This document shows positions 45,611 to 55,096 of a stretch of 64,000 nucleotides of DNA, piece by piece (the first letter of the stretch is position 1; every line of letters starts with the position of its first letter). The notes below the pieces were generated by a model. That model did not search any database and was not told the DNA's origin. It saw nothing but the letters and a program-made list of their open reading frames with translations. Source of the stretch: Comamonas sp. B21-038 (GTDB lineage Bacteria; Pseudomonadota; Gammaproteobacteria; Burkholderiales; Burkholderiaceae_C); the NCBI RefSeq assembly GCF_022387135.1, contig NZ_CP092462.1, positions 1,240,001 through 1,304,000 of the forward strand. Reading direction: 5' to 3'. The position numbers and the translations under genes were made by a program.

Positions 45611-45640
45611 ATTCTAGAAGCTTGCTTAATACCCAGTCAA
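45611..45640 (-). promoter_or_regulatory. Sigma-70 promoter for the transglycosylase gene
   Basis: On the minus strand TTGACT (45635-45640) and TAGAAT (45611-45616) are 18 bp apart, a near-consensus promoter directed at the gene starting at 45384. The -35 lies within AGTCAACAC (45635-45643), which pairs with GTGTTGACT (45572-45580), so two inverted 9-mers flank the start site and could be an operator. Confidence 0.65.
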
Positions 45641-46575
45641 CACTATTGAATGGCGAAATTAGAAAAAAAAGTAATAAAAAAACGTGTATAGCGGTGCGTC
45701 GCCGGCGCGGATCCGGTCGGTGGCGACCGGGCCGCAGCGCGCCGGATGTCCGGCAGAAAAAGCACCGCCGCTTGGGGTCCATCGCGGCGTAAGGCATAGG
45801 TCTTGATAGTCTATATTTAATGTTTTTAATAACGTGATTGGTATAAAGGATTCGATGAAAAGTCAATCTTTATCAAATGCCGCGCAGCTTTTCTGCTCTG
45901 TTTTTATGCAAAGCTGCGGTTCCATTCGCGTATCAGCGGTGACAGCCGCCCAGCCGAAGCGGGGGACTGACAGGTTTGTCGGACCCGCGCCGACAAGGCG
46001 ACTGCTGACTTGATTTGGGTCAGGGGCCTCGCGTCATCAAACGGTCATCGCAGCGTCCACCCGTTTCACAGTAAATTGCCAAAAAACTGTATAAAAACCA
46101 GGTTAAAAGCCGTAATAACCTAGAACCCCATCAGGTTTTTGGTATTTGTGCCTGGGTAAAAATAGTGCAAACGCCTAAATTCCTCATCGGCGTGGTGTTT
46201 TTGCCGACCCATTTGGGCCGCGCCGCGTGCGGCAGCACGCAGCCAGCTCGGGCGGGAAGGCCGGTCGGTCGCGCCCGGACCGGCCAGCTCACACCGCCGG
46301 GCTTCTTCGCGTTCGGCAGGGCAGGGCGCCGCCCGCTCCGGCGCACTGCAGCCCTTGCAGGTCTCCATGGAAACCAGGCCTTTCCTCTATATATATGCAG
46401 GCTTGCATTCTTCTGGGACAGGCCGGCCAGTTTTGAACGATTGTGAACCCGCCACAGATCGCGCTTTTGTGTGCTAAGCCAATGCCGCTGCGGCAGCTTA
46501 TTTGGGCACAATGGCTCTTGGTACTGCCAACCGGCCTTGTTGTGGCCGTATGGGCGCTGATTGAGGAACGTCGCC
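45641..46575. other. Gene-poor, partly AT-rich intergenic region
   Basis: About 930 bp without a convincing gene. The part to 46160 is unusually AT-rich for this chromosome. A 52-codon reading frame at 45855-46013 (+) has AAAGGA 4 bp before its ATG but no family resemblance; inside it, GCAGCTTT/AAAGCTGC (about 45885-45917) can form a hairpin. The remainder to 46575 is GC-rich upstream sequence of the DUF748 gene. A small RNA or peptide gene is possible. Confidence 0.35.
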
Positions 46576-49500
46576 GTGAGCGAAACGCAAGAAACAAACA
46601 AGAAAAAGACCGCAGCGGTGCGCTGGTTGCGCCGGCTGGGATGGTGTCTGCTGGCACTGCTGCTGCTGTGGGCGCTGTCGTGGCTGCTGCTGCCTTGGCT
46701 GCTGCGCACCCAGGGTGAGAAGCTGGGCACCGAAAAGCTGGGGCGGGCGGTGCATATCGGCGCGGTGGAGTTCAAGCCCTGGTCGCTGGAGCTGACGGTG
46801 CGCGACCTGCAGATCGCGGGCCCCCAGCCCGACAGCCCGGCCATGCTCGCGGTCGAGCGCCTCTATGTGGATGCCGATATCCAGTCCGTTTTCCGGCTGG
46901 CGCCGGTGCTCGACGCGATCCAGGTCGACAAGCCGGTGCTGCACCTGGCGCAAACCGCACCCGGCGAGTTTGATGTTGACGAGGTGCTGCAAAAGCTGCG
47001 CAGCCCGCAACCCCAGCCCGATGACGGCAAGACGGCGCATTTTGCGCTCTACAACATCGAGCTCAAGGACGGGCAGGTGGCCTTTCGCGACGACACCGTG
47101 GGCCAGACCCATGAACTGAAGGATCTGCAACTGGGCATTCCGTTTCTGAGCAATCTGGAGTCCAAGCGCGAGATCAAGGTGCTGCCCCAACTGGCCTTTG
47201 TGCTCAATGGCAGCCAGTTTGCGAGCCATGCCGAGGCCACGCCGTTTGCCGACGACCGAAAGGCAGAAGCCCAGTTTGCGATCAAGGACCTCGACCTCCA
47301 GCCTTATCTGGCCTATCTCCCCGCGTCCTTGCCGGTCAAGCTGGCTGCCGGTGTGCTCAATGCCGATCTGGCGCTCGCCTTTGAGCAGCAAGAAAAGACC
47401 CAGGTGCGCCTGAGCGGCGAAGTGCATGCCAGCGGCGTGCAGGTGCGTGATGCGGCCAACGGTGAATTGCTGGGCTGGGAGCGGCTGGATGTGCAACTGG
47501 CCGATGTGCAGCCTTTGTTGGGGCAGGTGCATGTCGCCCAACTGGCGCTGGATGGCGCGCAGCTGTCGCTCAAACGGGGCAAGAATGGGCAACTGAGCCT
47601 GCTCGATGCCCAGGGCCAGGCGCTGCCGGGGCGGACTGAAGCAGCCGCTGCCACGGAAAAGGCGGAGCCTGGTCCTTCCGTCGCCCGTGCAGACGCTGCA
47701 AGCAGCGACGCCAAGGAAGACCAGGCAGAGCCGCAGGTGCCAATGGCCGACTCTGGCGCATCCGCAGGCAAAGCCAGTACTGGCCAGCCCAGCTGGTCGG
47801 TGCAGATCGATGCGCTCAAGCTCAGCCGCCTCAAAGGCGTGTGGGTGGATGAAAGCGTGCCGCTGCCAGCGCGCGTGCAGCTCGATGACTTCAGCATGGA
47901 GGCGCAGCACATCGCCTGGCCCTTCAAGGAGCCCTTCCAGTTTGAGGGTTCATCAGGGCTCTCGGGTGCCCAGGGCGTGCCGTCTACCGGCCGTCTGGTG
48001 TTCTCGGGCAAGGCGACAGACCAGATGGCGGAGGTGGATGTGCGCACCACGGGCCTGCCGCTGCAGCTGGGCGCTTCTTATCTGACCGGCGTGATCGAGC
48101 CCGGCCTGCTGGGCACGATAGACAGCGAGATGCAGCTGAGCCGCCAGGGCACCGCCCTCAAGGTGACGCTCGCGCAGATGCGCGTGTCCGATGTGGCGCT
48201 GCAGTGCAATAGCAAGGCCAACTGTGCGCCGCCCCATGGTGCGGCCATCGGCCTCAAGGGCAAGAACAGCCTGCTGGAGCTGCGCCAGTTGCTGGTCCAG
48301 GATGCCGTGCTGGACACGGAGGCCCAGCAGGTCAAGCTGGGCTCGGTGCAGCTGGTGGAGCCGGTGCTGGGCGTCTCGCGGGCCAAGGACGGCCGCATGA
48401 TGTTTGAGGATTGGCTGGTGGCCTCGCAGGCCCGCAAAGCCGATGACCGCAAGCCGGCCGCCCAGGTGGCCACCGGCAAACCCTGGGATGTGCAGCTGGG
48501 CCTGGTCAGCATCAAGGGTGCCCAATTGGCTTTCCAGGATGAGTCCACGGCCCGCAAGGTGGCCTTTCGCCTGACCGGCTGGGATCTGGAGCTGCGCGAC
48601 TATGCGCCTTTGGCGGCCAAGGCCAAGCCCTCGCCACTGAAGCTCTCGGGCCGCATTGGCAGCGGCCGCGCCGAGCCGGGCCGGCTCGCCTATGAAGGCA
48701 GCCTGGGTCTGGCGCCGCTGTCGGCCGTGGGGCGCCTGAATGTGAGCCAGCTGCCCGTCCATGCGTTTGAGCCCTATGCGGCGGCCTTGCTGCCGGTGCG
48801 GCTGATGCGGGCGGATGCCAATTTCCGGGGCACGGTGGATTACGCGCAAACGGACAAGGGGCCGGTGGTGCATGTCAAAGGTGATGCCGGGCTCGATGAT
48901 GTGCGTGTGCGTCCCTTGGTGGCCGCCGCATCCCCGGCGCTTGCAGACGATGCGGGCGACGACGATGGCAATGGCGCAGGCGACGCAGGGCGTAAAGCGG
49001 CTGCCCCGGCCGCCAGCCGGGGTGCCGGGACGCTGCGCATGGGGCTGATGGGCGCAGGCGATGACCTGCTGAACTGGAAGCTGCTGAGTCTGCGCGCGCT
49101 GGCGCTGGACATGGTGCCCGGCCAGCGCATGAAGGTGCAGGTCGGCGAGACGGCCTTGACCGATTTCTACGCCCGTCTGGTGGTGCAGGAGAACGGCAAG
49201 CTCAACCTCCAGGATCTGGGCGCAAGCCGTGCTGCGGCTGCAGCGGGTGAGGCGGCAGCGCCTGAAGGCGTGGTGGTCGAAGCGTCGGGCGGTGCAGCGG
49301 TCAGCGCCCCGGCCTCGCCAGCCAGCCCGGAACCGGCCACGGGGCCGATCATCGATATGGGGCCGATCACCTTGGCAGGTGGTACCGTCAAGTTCAGCGA
49401 CCAGTTTGTGCGGCCCAACTACTCGGCCGACCTGTCCGAGCTGGCCGGCCGCATGGGCGCCTTCTCGTCCGAGCCCACCGCTGGCCAGTTGCAATTGGCG

Positions 49501-50544
49501 GAGCTGGAGCTGCGCGGCAAGGCCGAGGGCACCGCGTCGCTGGAGATCACCGGCAAGCTCAATCCGCTGGTCAAGCCGCTGGCGCTCAATATCCATGGCA
49601 AGGTGCGCGATCTGGAGCTGTCGCCGCTGACGCCCTACAGCATCAAGTACGCCGGCCACGGCATCGAGCGCGGCAAGATGAGCGTCGATGTGCAGTATGA
49701 CGTGACGCCCGAAGGCATGCTGACGGCGAGCAACAAGCTGGTGCTGAACCAGCTGACCTTTGGTGATGCCGTGCAAGGTGCGCCGGCGAGCCTGCCGGTC
49801 AAGCTGGCCGTGGCCTTGCTGGCCGACCGCAATGGGGTGATCGACCTGGACCTGCCAATCAGTGGCTCGCTCAACGATCCGCAGTTCCGTCTCGCGCCGA
49901 TCATCTTCAAGGTCATTGGCAACCTGATCATGAAGGCGGTGACTTCGCCGTTCGCGCTGCTGTCGGGCGCCTTCGGTGGCAGCAGCGAGGCCAGCCATGT
50001 GCCTTTTGCCCCCGGCAGCGCGGTGCTGGATGCAGACAGCAAGCAAAGCCTGGACAAGGTGGCCAAGGCGTTGGAAGAGCGCCCGGCGCTGCAGCTGACC
50101 GTCTCCGGCCAGGCCGACCTGGAGCGCGAGAAGGACGGCTGGCGCAAGGCCCGCATCGATGACCTGGTGCTGGCGCAAAAGCGCCGTGCCACGGTACGCG
50201 CCGGCGGCAAGCTCGAAGACGTGCAGGCAGTGAGCGCTGCCGAGTACCCCGCCTTGCTCAAGGATGTGTACAAACGTGCCGATATCCAGAAGCCGCGCAA
50301 CCTGGTCGGCATGGCCAGCGACATCCCCGTGGCCGAGATGGAAACCTTGCTGCTGACCAGCATCAGCGTGCCCGACAACGCGATGCGCGAGCTGGCGCTG
50401 GCTCGCGGCGTGACCGTGCGCGACTACCTGGCCGGCAAGGGCGTGAAGCTGGAACGCTTGTTCCTGGGCAATGCCAAAACCGAGGGCTTTGGCGATGACA
50501 AGGACTGGACGCCGCATGCCGAGCTGAGTCTGGCACCGCGCTGA
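46576..50544 (+). CDS. DUF748/AsmA-like giant envelope protein
   Basis: A 1,322-aa protein: a basic start, one membrane helix at about 20-45 (LGWCLLALLLLWALSWLLLPWLL core), then a long region of repeating beta-rich units of the DUF748/AsmA type, with Ala-rich low-complexity linkers near 355-405, 790-815 and 890-920. The last 300 residues carry the DUF748 core (LSPLTPYSIKYAGHGIERGKM; then LPISGSLNDPQFRLAPIIFK) and an OmpA-like stretch (FAPGSAVLDADSKQSLDKVA). Such proteins are thought to bridge inner and outer membrane and move lipids. I chose the GTG at 46576 (GAGGA 8 bp upstream) rather than the TTG at 46561. Confidence 0.85.
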   Translation: MSETQETNKKKTAAVRWLRRLGWCLLALLLLWALSWLLLPWLLRTQGEKLGTEKLGRAVHIGAVEFKPWSLELTVRDLQIAGPQPDSPAMLAVERLYVDADIQSVFRLAPVLDAIQVDKPVLHLAQTAPGEFDVDEVLQKLRSPQPQPDDGKTAHFALYNIELKDGQVAFRDDTVGQTHELKDLQLGIPFLSNLESKREIKVLPQLAFVLNGSQFASHAEATPFADDRKAEAQFAIKDLDLQPYLAYLPASLPVKLAAGVLNADLALAFEQQEKTQVRLSGEVHASGVQVRDAANGELLGWERLDVQLADVQPLLGQVHVAQLALDGAQLSLKRGKNGQLSLLDAQGQALPGRTEAAAATEKAEPGPSVARADAASSDAKEDQAEPQVPMADSGASAGKASTGQPSWSVQIDALKLSRLKGVWVDESVPLPARVQLDDFSMEAQHIAWPFKEPFQFEGSSGLSGAQGVPSTGRLVFSGKATDQMAEVDVRTTGLPLQLGASYLTGVIEPGLLGTIDSEMQLSRQGTALKVTLAQMRVSDVALQCNSKANCAPPHGAAIGLKGKNSLLELRQLLVQDAVLDTEAQQVKLGSVQLVEPVLGVSRAKDGRMMFEDWLVASQARKADDRKPAAQVATGKPWDVQLGLVSIKGAQLAFQDESTARKVAFRLTGWDLELRDYAPLAAKAKPSPLKLSGRIGSGRAEPGRLAYEGSLGLAPLSAVGRLNVSQLPVHAFEPYAAALLPVRLMRADANFRGTVDYAQTDKGPVVHVKGDAGLDDVRVRPLVAAASPALADDAGDDDGNGAGDAGRKAAAPAASRGAGTLRMGLMGAGDDLLNWKLLSLRALALDMVPGQRMKVQVGETALTDFYARLVVQENGKLNLQDLGASRAAAAAGEAAAPEGVVVEASGGAAVSAPASPASPEPATGPIIDMGPITLAGGTVKFSDQFVRPNYSADLSELAGRMGAFSSEPTAGQLQLAELELRGKAEGTASLEITGKLNPLVKPLALNIHGKVRDLELSPLTPYSIKYAGHGIERGKMSVDVQYDVTPEGMLTASNKLVLNQLTFGDAVQGAPASLPVKLAVALLADRNGVIDLDLPISGSLNDPQFRLAPIIFKVIGNLIMKAVTSPFALLSGAFGGSSEASHVPFAPGSAVLDADSKQSLDKVAKALEERPALQLTVSGQADLEREKDGWRKARIDDLVLAQKRRATVRAGGKLEDVQAVSAAEYPALLKDVYKRADIQKPRNLVGMASDIPVAEMETLLLTSISVPDNAMRELALARGVTVRDYLAGKGVKLERLFLGNAKTEGFGDDKDWTPHAELSLAPR

Positions 50545-50564
50545 GCGCTGATACGCCACCGATC

Positions 50565-50600
50565 AAGGGCTGGGCCGCAGGGTGCCAGCCCTTTGTTTTT
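50565..50600 (+). terminator. Terminator of the DUF748 gene
   Basis: AAGGGCTGG and CCAGCCCTT form a 9-bp stem followed by TGTTTTT, 21 bp after the stop. Confidence 0.85.
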
Positions 50601-50681
50601 GGCCATACTGCGGTTGAATTACCTTATAGCGATGCCCCGTGTGCTTGGAGTCCTCGCCAAACCGGGTCAAAATAGCACCTA

Positions 50682-50735
50682 GGGACCCTCTGTACCACTC
50701 CCTGCCTCGGCCTGAAGCCGGACTCGGGCGATCCG
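50682..50735. repeat. Diverged half-copy of the MITE-like repeat
   Basis: From GGGACCCTCTG to GGACTCGGGCGATCC this stretch matches, with about ten differences over 53 bp, the reverse strand of the 39428-39519 element. It then diverges, and no second inverted end is visible. It lies in the 390-bp gap between the DUF748 and DUF349 genes, which holds nothing else I can name apart from the terminator. Confidence 0.5.
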
Positions 50736-50933
50736 CTGCGTTGGCTTTGTTGTCAACGTCTGGCTATGGATTGCAAATGGCGCTTAGTCGCATGCCGATC
50801 CCCGTCCATGCCGCTGGGTAAGGGGGATGCAGAGGATTTCTGGCGGTGGGCCCATGCCTGCTGCCCTCTTTTTTATGTGCCAATGGCTGCATTGCCCCGC
50901 GATGCAGGCCGTATTTACGACTGAACCGACTCC

Positions 50934-53687
50934 ATGTTCCCCTTTATCTCGCGCAACAAGACGCCCGAAACCCCTGAGCCCGCACCCGCACCCGCCAAGG
51001 CGGCCGCTGCCCCCCATCCCCTCGATGGTGTCACCGGTGGTGCTTTTTCGGCTGCCACCTCGGGCGAGCGTGCAGCCAAGGTGCGCGAATGGCTGGCCAC
51101 CAATCCCGGTGCCGAGCAACTGCAGGAAGTGTTCAAGGAGCTGTCTGCCCGCGACAAGGGTGCCGCCAAGGCCATCCGTGAGCGCATGGACGAGATGCGC
51201 CGCGCCAAGGGCCAGGAAGCGATTGCTGCGGAATGGGCTGAAAAGGCCGACAAACTGCTGGGCGCCTCCAAGCTGAACATTGCCGACGCCCTGGCTTGGC
51301 AGCGCGACGCCGCCAAGGCCGGTGCGCCGCTGTCGCGCGAGCCGCTGTCTGCGCTCAAGACCCAGCTGGCCGACCGTGTCAAGACGATTGAAGACCTGCA
51401 GCACCGCGTGCAGGTGCAGCGTGAGGCGGCGGTGCTGCTGGCCCAGCGCGTCGAAGTGCTCTCCACCAAATCCTACAAGGATGCGCAGTCTGCCGAGGCG
51501 GCACTGGCCACCGATGTGCAGCACTGGCAGGACCAGGCTGCGGTGCTGGAAGGCGATGCCAGCTGGGGCAGTGTGGAAGCGCGCTACCCCAGCATGCTGG
51601 AGGCCTCCAAGTCGCAGCTGCTGCTGGTCTGGGATGCTTTCCAGTCGGCCCTCAAGCAAACGCTGGCCGCCGCTGACGATGCGCAGGCTCCGCTGCCCAC
51701 GGTGCCCGTCTGGGCGGACGAGATCCGCGCCGGCCGCGGTCTGCCGACCGAAGTGGAGCAGGCCGCCGCCCGTGCGGCCGCTGCCAAGCCCGCTGCCGAC
51801 CCGCAGGAATCCAAGCGCGCCAAGCAAGTGGTGCAGGAAGCACTGAAAGCCTTGCAGGCCCACACGGCCGAAGGCCATGGCAAGGGTGCGTCCAGCGCGG
51901 CGCAGCAGCTGCGCGCTGCCCTCAAGCAGCATGGCAAGCTGATCGACCAGGATCTGGAATCCCAGGTCAATACCGCGCTGATTGCTGCCGGTGAACTGGA
52001 AGGCTGGCAACGCTGGAGCGCCGACAAGGTGCGCGAAGAGCTGCTGGCCAAGGCCCAGGGCCTGCTCGCCCGCCCCGAAGGCCAGGAGCTCGGTGGCCGC
52101 AAGCTGCAAGAAGCGCTGCGCCAGCTGCGCGAGGATTGGAAGAAGGCCGACCAAAGCGGCCCCACCAACCATGCGCTGTGGAAAAAGTTTGATGAGGCCT
52201 GCAACGCCGCCTACAAGCATGTCGAGGTCTGGTTGGCCAAGGTGCGCGAAGAGGGCGCCAAGCACCGCGCCGAGCGCGAAGCGCTGATCGCCGAACTCAA
52301 GGCCTGGGTGGAAGCGCACAAGCCTTCGACCGACTGGAAGCGCATTCAGCGGGACCTGTTCCAGTTTGGTGACCGCTGGCGCGCCAGCGGCCATGTGGGC
52401 GAAAAGGCCTATGCGGAACTGCAAGAGGCCTGGAAGTCTGCGCTGCACGAGGCCTCTGCGCCTTTGCATGCGGCCCAGAAGCAGAGCATTGCCCGCCGCG
52501 AAGCCATGGTGGCCCAGGCGGTGGAACTGGCGGCTGCGCCCAACCTGAACATTGACGCCGTGCGAGAGCTGCAGCGCCAATGGCAGACCGAGGCCCAGTC
52601 CGTGCCGATGGACCGCCGCCATGAGCAAAAGCTCTGGGATGCCTTCCGCAAGCCGCTCGATGAAGCCTTTGCCCGCAAGACGCAGCAGCGCGAGCGCGTG
52701 CAGCACCAGCTGAGCGCCCGCGATCAGGCCGTACTCGATGCCTCCAAGGCGCTGGAAGCGGCCAACCACAGCGGCGATGCCGCGCGGATCCAGGCTGCGC
52801 TGGACGGTTTGCAGCAAGCGCTGCAGGCCCAGCAAGCGCCGGTGTCGGCGGAGCCGGCAGCCGCTGCGCCCGCTTCAGCAGCCGTACCTGCAACGGACAA
52901 GGACGCTGCTGCTGAGGCGGCTCCGGCAGAGGAAGCGGCCGCTGAAGACGGTGGCGGTGCGGGCGGCGCAGAAGTGGCGGCTCCGGCCCCCGCACCTGTA
53001 CCGCCCAAGCCTGTGATTGCCCAGCGCAGCGGCGATGACCGCCCTGGCATGCGCCGTGATGCACCCGCAGCTGCTGGCCGCACGGGCAAGCCCGGCGGCG
53101 ACCGCCGTGACGGCCGGGATGGACGCGACAGCCGTGGCCCGCGCAGCGACCGGGGCCAGGAGCGCCGTGGTAGTGACGACCGTTTTGGCCGTGGTGACCG
53201 CATGGACCGCGCGCCGCGTGAAGACCGTGGCCCGCGTCTGGGCGATGCCGCCTTCCGCGCCCAGCGCGATGCGGTGGAGCACGCCCAGGCAGCGCTGCGC
53301 AAGCTGGCCACCCAGGCCCACGGCCAGGCACTGACGCAGATGATGGAGGCCTGGAGCAAGCGCGATGCTGCGCTGCTCCCCCAGGCGCAGGATCTGGGAC
53401 GCTTGGCCGGCGGCTCGCGCAACAGCTGGAGCCAGGCCATTGCGGCGCCTGCCGCCGGTGATGGCAGCGAAGCGATGCTGCGCCTGGAGATGGCCGCCGA
53501 GGTGCCCACCCCGGCTGAGCACATCAATGCCCGCCGTGCGCTGCAATTGCAGTTGCTGACGCGCCGCAATGACCCTTCGCCGCAAGAGACCTGGCAGCAG
53601 GATGTGGCCAAGGTGCTGGCCACCAGCAGCGACGAAGCCTCGGCGCGCCGCCTGCAAAACGCCTTGAAGGCCTTGCTGAAGAAGTAA
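50934..53687 (+). CDS. DUF349-domain coiled-coil protein
   Basis: A 917-aa cytoplasmic protein. Several DUF349 units (helical, with repeating LWKKFDEACNAAY-type and LWDAFRKPLDEAF-type motifs at about 415 and 565) fill the middle; the C-terminal third has a long Ala/Pro-rich linker and an Arg/Gly/Asp-rich segment near 700-760 (RRDGRDGRDSRGPRSDRG) that suggests RNA binding or a disordered region. Function of DUF349 proteins is unknown. Full length, followed by a terminator. Confidence 0.82.
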   Translation: MFPFISRNKTPETPEPAPAPAKAAAAPHPLDGVTGGAFSAATSGERAAKVREWLATNPGAEQLQEVFKELSARDKGAAKAIRERMDEMRRAKGQEAIAAEWAEKADKLLGASKLNIADALAWQRDAAKAGAPLSREPLSALKTQLADRVKTIEDLQHRVQVQREAAVLLAQRVEVLSTKSYKDAQSAEAALATDVQHWQDQAAVLEGDASWGSVEARYPSMLEASKSQLLLVWDAFQSALKQTLAAADDAQAPLPTVPVWADEIRAGRGLPTEVEQAAARAAAAKPAADPQESKRAKQVVQEALKALQAHTAEGHGKGASSAAQQLRAALKQHGKLIDQDLESQVNTALIAAGELEGWQRWSADKVREELLAKAQGLLARPEGQELGGRKLQEALRQLREDWKKADQSGPTNHALWKKFDEACNAAYKHVEVWLAKVREEGAKHRAEREALIAELKAWVEAHKPSTDWKRIQRDLFQFGDRWRASGHVGEKAYAELQEAWKSALHEASAPLHAAQKQSIARREAMVAQAVELAAAPNLNIDAVRELQRQWQTEAQSVPMDRRHEQKLWDAFRKPLDEAFARKTQQRERVQHQLSARDQAVLDASKALEAANHSGDAARIQAALDGLQQALQAQQAPVSAEPAAAAPASAAVPATDKDAAAEAAPAEEAAAEDGGGAGGAEVAAPAPAPVPPKPVIAQRSGDDRPGMRRDAPAAAGRTGKPGGDRRDGRDGRDSRGPRSDRGQERRGSDDRFGRGDRMDRAPREDRGPRLGDAAFRAQRDAVEHAQAALRKLATQAHGQALTQMMEAWSKRDAALLPQAQDLGRLAGGSRNSWSQAIAAPAAGDGSEAMLRLEMAAEVPTPAEHINARRALQLQLLTRRNDPSPQETWQQDVAKVLATSSDEASARRLQNALKALLKK

Positions 53688-53707
53688 AGCTCCCGCAGCG
53701 ATCCCAC

Positions 53708-53741
53708 AACGCCCTGTGCTGAAACGCCAGGGCGTTTTTTT
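53708..53741 (+). terminator. Terminator of the DUF349 gene
   Basis: AACGCCCTG and CAGGGCGTT with an 11-nt loop, followed by TTTTTTT. Confidence 0.88.
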
Positions 53742-53836
53742 ATGGGCCTGGCGTTGGACTTATCGGCGCAGAGGCAGGAGTGGCTGGGAGGGGCGGGGCT
53801 GTGCAGCGCGCCCGCCTGCATGCTGGCGCGCGGGCA

Positions 53837-53870
53837 ACAAAAAAGCCATTGCACGGTGTGCAATGGCTTG
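53837..53870 (-). terminator. Terminator after tRNA-Leu copy 1
   Basis: On the minus strand AAGCCATTGCAC and GTGCAATGGCTT pair around a short loop, followed by TTTTTTGTT. Confidence 0.85.
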
Positions 53871-53875
53871 ATGTT

Positions 53876-53960
<85 letters not shown>

Positions 53961-54085
53961 TTTCAGGATGGTGTAATTATAGGGCGGTGTTGGAGGCGGT
54001 TTTGGCGAAAGTGCTAAAAATTTTTCAAAAAAGATAGCGAGAGAGTGTGAGTGGTTAGGCGCTGCCGCGATGCATGCCGGGCTCA

Positions 54086-54127
54086 AAGCAAAAAAGCTGC
54101 TGCACATTGTGTGTGCAGCAGCTTTTG
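54086..54127 (-). terminator. Terminator after tRNA-Leu copy 2
   Basis: On the minus strand AGCTGCTGCACA and TGTGCAGCAGCT form a 12-bp stem followed by TTTTTTGC. Confidence 0.87.
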
Positions 54128-54132
54128 CTGTT

Positions 54133-54217
<85 letters not shown>

Positions 54218-54554
54218 TTTCAGGGAAGCCGCAATTATAGGGGTGATTTTTCGCAGCTTTCGGGCAAATGCGAAAAATTTTTCAGAAGCTCTGGTTGGGG
54301 GTGTGCGGTGCTGACAAGGAGCGGGAAGCCGGAGTGCTGTATGAGCAAGCCCGTGGCCTTTGCCAGTGCTGCGCACGCAGCGCTTGGCTCCGATGGCCGG
54401 GAGAGATGCCGTCGCAGCGCGTGTGGTTGGAAGGTGCTATGCGCCGACGGTGTGGGCAGGTGGATGGAGCGCTGGCGCTCCATAGCCACCTTTGCCGGTG
54501 GACCAGGAGGCATTGGGCGCTGTGCGCAGGGCGTTGGAGCGCCGTGCAGGCAAA

Positions 54555-54588
54555 GAAAAAGCCGCTGCACAAAAAGTGCAGCGGCTTA
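54555..54588 (-). terminator. Terminator after the tRNA-Leu 5-4-3 cluster
   Basis: On the minus strand AAGCCGCTGCACT and GTGCAGCGGC pair around a short loop, followed by TTTTTC. It is the first terminator met by transcripts of copies 5, 4 and 3, suggesting they are one transcription unit. Confidence 0.82.
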
Positions 54589-54592
54589 TGTC

Positions 54593-54677
<85 letters not shown>

Positions 54678-54792
54678 TGATGATGCAGGGCGATGCCCCT
54701 TAACGGCTTTCCTAAAATACCACTGTAGGACCAGCCCGTTAAGACTGATTTTTCACCGTTTTCACAAAACAAGTTGTACTTGTCGTTAAACT

Positions 54793-54877
<85 letters not shown>

Positions 54878-54992
54878 TGATGATGCAGGGCGATGCCCCT
54901 TAACGGCTTTCCTAAAATACCACTGTAGGACCAGCCCGTTAAGACTGATTTTTCACCGTTTTCACAAAACAAGTTGTACTTGTCGTTAAACT

Positions 54993-55077
<85 letters not shown>

Positions 55078-55096
55078 ATTTCAGGAAAGGATCAGA

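Noticed and set aside
45594..45866. 90-aa minus-strand reading frame in the AT-rich gap
   Set aside because: Low-complexity, no start signal, overlaps the promoter of the transglycosylase gene; looks random.
46087..46101. Possible second LexA box CTGTATAAAAACCAG
   Set aside because: The spacing between CTGT and CCAG is 7, not 8, and no convincing gene follows.
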